A stretch of DNA of 13,235 nucleotides from positions 1-13,235 of the forward strand of contig JAKOGH010000274.1 of assembly GCA_024811115.1 (NCBI GenBank), read 5' to 3'. The notes below the pieces were generated by a model. That model was given only the letters and a program-made list of their open reading frames with translations, was not told the DNA's origin and ran no database searches. Shown piece by piece: positions 7,681 to 13,235 of this stretch (position 1 is its first letter; each line of letters opens with the position of its first letter). Both the position numbers and the translations under genes were made by a program. The DNA is from Terana coerulea. Lineage: Eukaryota; Basidiomycota; Agaricomycetes; Polyporales; Phanerochaetaceae.

Positions 7681-8042
7681 TTGTCAGTGCTTGTACGTTT
7701 TGCTGATGTCTGCGCACTGGCAGTCAGGGACGCCCTGAGCAGCAAGGAGGTTGGCATGTTGGCTTACAAGAAATAGAATGTGCCTGGAGAATGTATGTGT
7801 TAGACGGCGGTGATATGCGACGGGACAAGTTGATGCGACGTACCGTCGCGGATGAGCAAACTTGTGATGGGTGTGGTCACTTGTGCTCTAACGGCATCCC
7901 TGTGATGGCGGACTGTCTTCAGCAGGGTGGCAGCAAGTACAAGCGCGTCGGAGAGTATGGTTGCCATTCGCGCCGCAATAGTGACTGTGAAATACCATGC
8001 CATGAATTTCCTGCGCCTAAAATAGCGCTCGTTATGACATAC

Positions 8043-8044
8043 TT
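8043..8044 (-). other. Predicted 2-base microexon (AA), second site, truncated paralogue
   Basis: The gap between exons 8191-8100 and 7984-7844 is 115 bases. Reading it as two introns of 55 and 58 bases (GTATGT...ACAG and GTATGT...ACAG) around AA restores the frame: CG+A, then A+TC, giving R-I before TIAARMA. Confidence 0.6.
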
Positions 8045-8503
8045 CTGTTGCATAATAGCATGAATGTATGACGATGTGGTATGGTAAATTTTGACATACC
8101 GGATCCGTACATGTGCTGGTAGCTCAATTGGCGCAATGCATGCCGCAACTGCTATTGTCGTCGTGATGGCTCTGCTGTTGGCGAAGTTGACCTGGTGCAC
8201 CTCGTGAGATGGGGATGCTGAAGACTGAAAGACGACGTACAATATTCACTGCCACCTGAACCAGGTCGAGAGCCAATATGACCAGGGCAAGTGGAATTTG
8301 GCGATTCCACAGAACGTACACCCGCAACGCAGAACAAGCTATCATATCATAAGAACCTCCAACACTCAACATGAAGTGGAGCACTCACCGCCAAATATGG
8401 ATGTCAACAGCAGTATTATGCCTTGCGTAGCCCGTGTTGCGACCTCACAACTAGTTATCCCATGAATGAAGATATCGATGCTGCATAAGGACGGATAACA
8501 GAC

Positions 8504-8505
8504 CT
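8504..8505 (-). other. Predicted 2-base microexon (AG), first site, truncated paralogue
   Basis: Flanked by introns of 55 bases (8560-8506) and 53 bases (8503-8451), both GT-AG. AG joins the T that starts the next exon to give serine before CEVATRATQ. Confidence 0.6.
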
Positions 8506-8930
8506 CTGAAGTGAACAGATCGGTTACATGCTCTCACGCTAACGGCAACGAAGGACGTACCTGCTGACTTTGGACGTAGCCCGATATGACACCGAGTAGT
8601 CCATATACCAAGGCAGCGTAACGATTCATCGCAAATATAACGGTCACGATAGAAAACCGACGTTGCCAGATCAAGGAAATCTCGTCTCCGACCGTGATGG
8701 CATACTCATAGCCTATGAGGGCTATCCTGGACCGTTAGAGGACAAGGTACGTTGAAGGCGCGTTACGAGTACTGCGGGCGTACCAAGCATTGCACCGCTA
8801 ACATAGTTCTGCACTACGCTATTGTCGTGTAGTTTAGTGACGCAATACGCGAGCTACACTGGTGTGCTCACGCTTCACCGGCAAAGGTTGCAGGATCCGA
8901 AAGGATCGTCCGGGGCGACGGTTCAAACAT

Positions 8931-9724
8931 GGCTCGGCGCGATGTTCTGGAGGAAGATGCAATGAGGATATCCGACCAAAGGCCCTTGAAATACGTGGCT
9001 CTCCCCTCTCGCACTGACCTGCGGGGTTGCAACAAGGTATCGTGAAGGAAATCGTGAATTCAGCTACATCATGCATGGACTGTAGCGAAAGGGCTGTGTG
9101 CACTAGCAGTTTGCGCCAAAGCGCGAGGCCGCAAGGGTCCTGTGGGTTCAGCGGATGACAGTGTCCTCATCGATCATCGTGCATGACCCGATGTCGCGGA
9201 ACTAGGGGCAGGATCGCAGTAGCGTGGACGAAAGAGACCGCTTTCAGGAGGATGAAGAGACGATAGCTGTCGATGGCATCCGCCTGTGGAGCAAGAACAA
9301 ATTTCAGACCATGCAATGTCAGAAATACAAGACCTTACGGCACTGTGTAACACCGCCACACTCTGCCCTGCGGCGGAAATGGAGGATCTCACGGTCAACC
9401 CAAGTGAGTTTTCTGCACTTGCCCCACAGGCGCGGCACGACAGTGAGATAGCGGAGTGCTGGGGCGGATGTGGCAGCCACCAGCACTCGCCCCTTCGTTT
9501 GTATGCCGGTGTCATATCGCATGTACAGCCACCCAGCTAAGTAAGGCACTCTGACGTTGACCGCCACAGTGGCGCTCGTCGTAGTACTGGCGGCTGCAGG
9601 TATTTGGAACCCAAGTAGACGACAGCACACCTTGGATTTCTGGCAACGGTCATAGTAGAATCTCATGCAAAATGCTGAAATCTACACGATTGAGCTCTAG
9701 TAGACTGTTACAAACAGAACAGTA
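8931..9724. other. Intergenic region between the DUF6533 paralogues, no confident gene
   Basis: It lies downstream of the intact paralogue and upstream of the truncated one. Frames of 75-115 codons exist on both strands around 9174-9666. They overlap one another, have no family marks and are not supported by introns of usual length. The promoter of the truncated copy would be here, but I see no clear TATA box. Confidence 0.45.
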
Positions 9725-11422
9725 TTAGCCGCGTCCGCGTGGTAGAGGTAATATACGTACATCAACGACCTTAACACGAATGTCCTGCCTGGGGTCTTCG
9801 ACTGTCGACTCGTCTACTTTAAGTCCGCCGCTCGTTGAACGTGTGCCGTCTCCATCGACCACCAACGTGCTCGAGCCCAAACTCGGTGGAATAAACTGCG
9901 AAAACCTCGTCATTTCGGTGTCGGTGGTCAAACGACCTCTACCGACAACCTCCCGAAGATCCAGGAAAAATCGCGACACCAGAATGGCAGTAATGCTGGC
10001 ATGCAGAACGTGAGCGTCCTTGTGTTTGACTTGGTGGCGTGGAACGTACGAGCACAAGAACGAGAGCAGGTAGATCTCTCCCTGCGGTGGCAACGTCAAC
10101 CATAGGCATACAGCCGAAATAGTGCTGACAAACAGACCATGAAATGAAAAATGATCATCTGCGCGACGTTCATGGCCAGAACAGTCCTACGATAGCACGA
10201 GTCAGTCCTGATCAATTTATGATGCAGGCACCACGGCGAAGATATCTACAGAAAATATAATGTGCCTGGGCACTGACTGCTTAGCACAAGGCTTCAGACT
10301 TCAGTGACGTATATGTGACGTACCGTCCCGAATGAGTAGACTGGTGATGGGTGTCCTCAGATGAACGTTTGCGGCAGCTTTGCGAGTGCGAACTGTCTTC
10401 GCCAAGGTGGCGACGAGCACCATGGAGTCTGCCACCATGCTGGCTAGGCGAGCTGTCGTCACAACTGATGAAGCTAGTCAGCAGCCTGTCGCAATTCTGG
10501 CTGCCATAAGTCTTACCTCTGTTGAGAGTCACAGTCCGATGAGCGCTTTGCCTGAAGAACATCAAGCGGAGTGTGCTTACCCGTCTCGCAGAGTCTGCCC
10601 AAGTGGTAGATATGATAGGCAGGGTGCGGTGGTGATAGGCGTTGCAACAGCATGTGAAAAGGCGAATAGGTACTGGACATACTATGAGCACTTGAATGTA
10701 CAGCGATTGACTGCGGGAACCTACCGCATTGATGCCGACTTGGACCATGTTGAGAGCAAATACAGGTGCGGCAAGCGCGATCTGACGGTTCCAGAGTGCA
10801 TAAACGCGCAAGGCTGAGCATACTGACCATGCAATTCACTAAACCTCTTCAGCGCAGAACACAGAAACAGAAACTTACCGCCAAAAACGATCATCAGTAT
10901 GAGGGTTATAGCTTGAGTAGCCCTTACTGACACTTCACAGCTGCGAGAGATGAGGGATGAATCAGGCGTCAATGTCCAATTGCGCATCACACGAACCCAC
11001 CTCTGGCCGATGAAGACATTTGAGAAACCGTGGAGAGACCATACAAGTCGTAGCACATACCTGGCGAGTTGAGACGAACCCGGAAACCACGGCCAATACG
11101 GCGTAAACGAGAGCTCCATATCGGTTCAAGGCAAACAACACGGTGACCAACGAGAACTTGTACTGCCATACGAAGACGATCTCATCCATGATGGTAATCA
11201 CATGCTCGTAGAGCGTGAGGGCTACGACTTGTAAGCACAACAAGCCAGCAAATAACAAAATGAAGTGACATACCAAGCATCGACACACACACATAGTTCT
11301 GTACCGTCCTAGCGGCGAAGACATCAGTCTTACAAAGATTACCCCAACATCAAGTGTACTCACGCGCCGCCGGCGAACGTCCTCGGATCTGACAGAACAG
11401 TGTTCGAGGAAGTCTCGAACAT
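9725..11422 (-). CDS. DUF6533 domain seven-helix membrane protein, 13 exons, 338 residues
   Basis: Basidiomycete family of unknown function, predicted receptor-like integral membrane proteins. Exons: 11422-11364, 11308-11274, 11227-11061, 11002-11001, 10940-10879, 10813-10725, 10672-10581, 10518-10517, 10464-10324, 10265-10250, 10186-10138, 10081-10050 and 9995-9725. They sum to 1017 bases with no internal stop. All introns are GT-AG, 45-65 bases. Family marks: LTLYEHVITIMDEIVFVW (residues 35-52), FALNRYGALVY (63-73), SCEVSVRATQ (88-97), ALRVYALWNRQ (109-119), ITSLLIRDGTLYFL (about 209-222) and ITAILVSRFFLDLRE (250-264). A polar tail of about 75 residues follows. Hydrophobic segments are consistent with seven helices. 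The start was chosen because its exon 1 matches that of the paralogue in length and sequence (MFE..S.T.LSDP.TFAG). Exons 4 and 8 are only 2 bases long. Domain assignment is firm, and the exact microexon model is inference. Confidence 0.88.
10250..10265 (-). other. 16-base exon of the DUF6533 gene
   Basis: GCACATTATATTTTCT lies between introns of 58 and 63 bases and encodes the TLYFL part of the family motif RDGTLYFL. The paralogue has a 16-base exon at the same place (7783-7768, giving TFYFL). Confidence 0.75.
10517..10518 (-). other. Predicted 2-base microexon (AG), second site, intact paralogue
   Basis: It is preceded by a 62-base intron (10580-10519, GTAAGC...ACAG) and followed by a 52-base intron (10516-10465, GTAAGA...ATCAG) with a textbook GCTGAC branch. 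GG+A and G+TT give G-V and lead into VTTARLASMVADS in frame. An alternative 35-base exon would need a 29-base intron. Confidence 0.6.
11001..11002 (-). other. Predicted 2-base microexon (AG), first site, intact paralogue
   Basis: Intron 11060-11003 (58 bases) ends in GCCAG, AG follows, and intron 11000-10941 (60 bases) starts GTGGGT and ends TCGCAG. Without the two bases the next exon would read CTG TGA, a stop. With them it reads AGC TGT GAA, giving SCEV. Confidence 0.62.
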
Positions 11423-13235
11423 TATTTTTTTTCCGGCCTGAGGGTCCTACGAACGAGATGCAAGGGCAGAAGAGACCATTACACGAGCTCTCCGACAATG
11501 ATCTTTATTGCCTGATTTCCACCGGCCTCGCCGGAGGCATGGAAGAGCAGTGCCAGGCCGCCCGACGAGAGGCCTGCATGTGTGTATCGGGGACTATGAT
11601 AGGGCCGCACTGACAGCAGTTGCCCGGCGCAAAGACCCTCCTGAACCGAACACAAAGAACTCCGGTCGGAAGTATGCAGGCAGCTTTACGAGGAAAAGGG
11701 TCGGATACGCTGTGAACGCGGAGAAGTGCATTGAGCAACACGAGCTCCATACGATGAGTTCCTATAAGGGTCAAGTTGTCTTTAACCGTTGCGTGGGCAG
11801 ATACCACAAGACACACCTGTGTACAGTTTCCGCTCAACGGTCTTGAGTTAACGAACCCCCACAGCATGGACTGAGAAGCACTTTATCGGAAACGTGGACA
11901 AAGGCGCAACCGCTCATGAGAGCGCTGGAATGGTACATCGTCATGATTGAACCTAACGGCCCTTGGCTTGAGTCCAACGGCGATGATTGGGGAGCATGAA
12001 AGGGCGGCGGAAGGATCGTGGGACTGGGGAGCAAGTAGCTAATCACTAGCATTGATTCCCCGTGGGCGCCTGGCATGAGCCGGGAACATAATCGCATCGG
12101 AGGTTGGACCACAAATGCAACGGCGAGAAGCCAGCTGGCATAGGCGTGAGAGGGCGCGTTCGAGATATTCACAGTTCGCCTGTCAGGACAGCCAGGCTGA
12201 CGCTGTGGGCAATAAGACGGGTCATCCAGCAGTTTAACTGTCATTTCGAAAGCATAACTCACTATGAAGGACTAGGCAGTCTCGACCATGCCCTGTAAGT
12301 TATAATTTTTACAGCGCCGGCGGCGTGAATAAGATTAAGGGGCAACCCCACCAAGCTGGCCGCATAGTGCTCCTAGCGGGCTGTAAATGCCTGGTTACCC
12401 CGAAACGTGACTTGGTGAAAGAGCATCACGTACCGACGGAAGAAGCATACGGGAAAGGGTAGCGGTTGTGGTTAGGCAGCGACACGGGGTGCATACAGCT
12501 CATCGTGTGGCATTCTGTTCTATACACGCGCGGAAGGGTTGGTCGCGGGGGTAAACCTCGAGTTTGAGATGCCGTCCGGGCCCGAAGAAACATAGTATGC
12601 TTGAACCTGGTCACTAGATCGCTGGGTACCGCAAATTGAACGTTGAACACTAGGGCTTCGGGTTCGGGCATAATGTGATCCTTCCACGAACGTTGGCGAT
12701 GCATAGGCACACTGGGAGGTGGCGTCCGAGTGGGCCGAGGTGCGCCCAGCTCCTGACTATGGTCAATTTCGCCTACTGAGAAGCGTTGGTATAGAGCAGG
12801 TATCTCGTGGTGTATTTTACAGGCCTTCAGATCAGCTCTCTACGTCCTATATTATTAGGAGAGTGTTAGTACTCATTAGAGGGATTTCGGCAGTCAGGTG
12901 CGTACCACTGTCTTACGTCAAGCCACAGCACGACCGTCGAGCATGTCACAAACAGCATCAACAATACGGTACAATGGTACATGTGAACTGATGTCTCGTT
13001 GTGCTAGAGAGATACAACTATCCCGGTCGTCTACGTCGGTGTCGTCGCCAACGTTCCACGCCTGAGGATCTGACTGCCAGCGGAGTTGGCTGCCCCGGCA
13101 AGTCCCGGGCTTAGGGCGGGCGTCGCTGTATATGGCAATGCTAGAGAATGAAGCTTCGGGTGGTCATGAACCACGACAATCCTCTCGATTTGAAGGTCTC
13201 GGCTTCATGTCGCTATCCTCCATTCCACCGTATCA
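11423..13235. other. No confident gene; possible unrecognised frames on the minus strand
   Basis: The first part must hold the promoter of the intact DUF6533 gene; a run of nine T at 11424-11432 lies just before its start. Longer minus-strand frames are 12262-11834 and 12710-12426. The first contains a plausible intron (GTGAGT near 12264, GTTGCCCACAG-like acceptor ending near 12205, GGATGAC branch) and a hydrophobic stretch, SWLLAVAFVV. The second contains PEALVFNVQFAVPSDLVTRF. Together they might be parts of one spliced gene, but I could not join them and no family is recognised. From about 12720 to the end nothing is seen beyond short frames. Confidence 0.3.

Larger units (their letters stand above)
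7768..8930 (-). pseudogene. DUF6533-type seven-helix membrane protein, truncated copy
   Basis: This is a paralogue of the gene at 9725-11422, found by matching exon for exon. Exons, in order of translation: 8930-8872, 8818-8784, 8726-8561, 8505-8504, 8450-8389, 8338-8241, 8191-8100, 8044-8043, 7984-7844 and 7783-7768. The start gives MFEPSPRTILSDPATFAGEA. Family marks include YEYAITVGDEISLIW, FAMNRYAALVYG, CEVATRATQ, LRVYVLWNRQ and ITSLLIRDG. Exon 3 is one base shorter than in the paralogue (166 against 167), which breaks the frame at its 5' edge near 8726. After the 16-base exon there is a donor (GTAAGC), but no match to the last three exons of the paralogue exists in the following 500 bases, which are repeat-rich. 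About 224 residues are represented. It is a pseudogene or, less likely, a gene with a replaced C-terminus. Confidence 0.8.

Noticed and set aside
7411..7690. CRISPR-like array
   Set aside because: Units are 9-19 bases, imperfect and directly abutting, without spacers, and the genome is eukaryotic.
9286..9540. 84-codon plus-strand frame between the DUF6533 genes
   Set aside because: No recognisable motif. The only nearby splice-like pairs would give introns of about 30 bases, too short for this organism.
10465..11060. Recursive splicing (zero-length exon, AG|GT ratchet) in place of microexons
   Set aside because: A ratchet point would add no bases, but both sites need two extra bases to keep the frame in both paralogues.

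Overview
The window looks like nuclear DNA of a filamentous basidiomycete (mushroom-type fungus). The evidence is GC-rich genes split by many 50-65 base GT-AG introns with CTGAC/CTAAC-like branch sites, a cerato-platanin gene, and two DUF6533-type seven-helix membrane protein genes, a family abundant in Agaricomycetes. No bacterial gene structure, CRISPR array, rRNA or convincing tRNA was seen.

Layout. 1-1571 (+): 3' part of a long, low-complexity, acidic protein with a recurring W-T-P-S-Y-S-V motif and a C-terminal CaaX (CIIM) lipidation signal. 2543-3233 (+): cerato-platanin gene with TATA box, signal peptide, one coding intron and one intron after the stop; its 3' end is partly duplicated 250 bases further on. 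3600-5280: no clear gene, only a weak spliced fragment on the minus strand, a 26-base inverted repeat and a 9-base minisatellite. 5290-5610: a cluster of short perfect hairpins. 5635-7107: an AT-rich, nearly 1.5 kb imperfect palindrome with no gene, studded with an 8-base motif. 7260-7760: TCAG-rich short repeats. 7768-8930 (-): a truncated DUF6533 gene. 9725-11422 (-): an intact paralogue of 13 exons and 338 codons. 11423-13235: no confident gene.

The most interesting result comes from aligning the two DUF6533 paralogues exon by exon. Most exon lengths match exactly (59, 35, 62, 92, 141 and 16 bases). At two places the frame can only be kept by splicing in a 2-base microexon (CAG|AG|GT, and CAG|AG|GT or CAG|AA|GT), at the same positions in both genes. 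The other notable points are the giant palindrome, whose repeat-rich right flank abuts the point where the shorter paralogue loses its last exons, and single-base losses, two or three of them at C or G runs, in three of the four genes, which could be sequencing errors or real decay.

The genes do not form an evident pathway. The tandem DUF6533 pair is a local duplication. The cerato-platanin would be secreted, whereas the CaaX protein would sit on the cytosolic face of a membrane.
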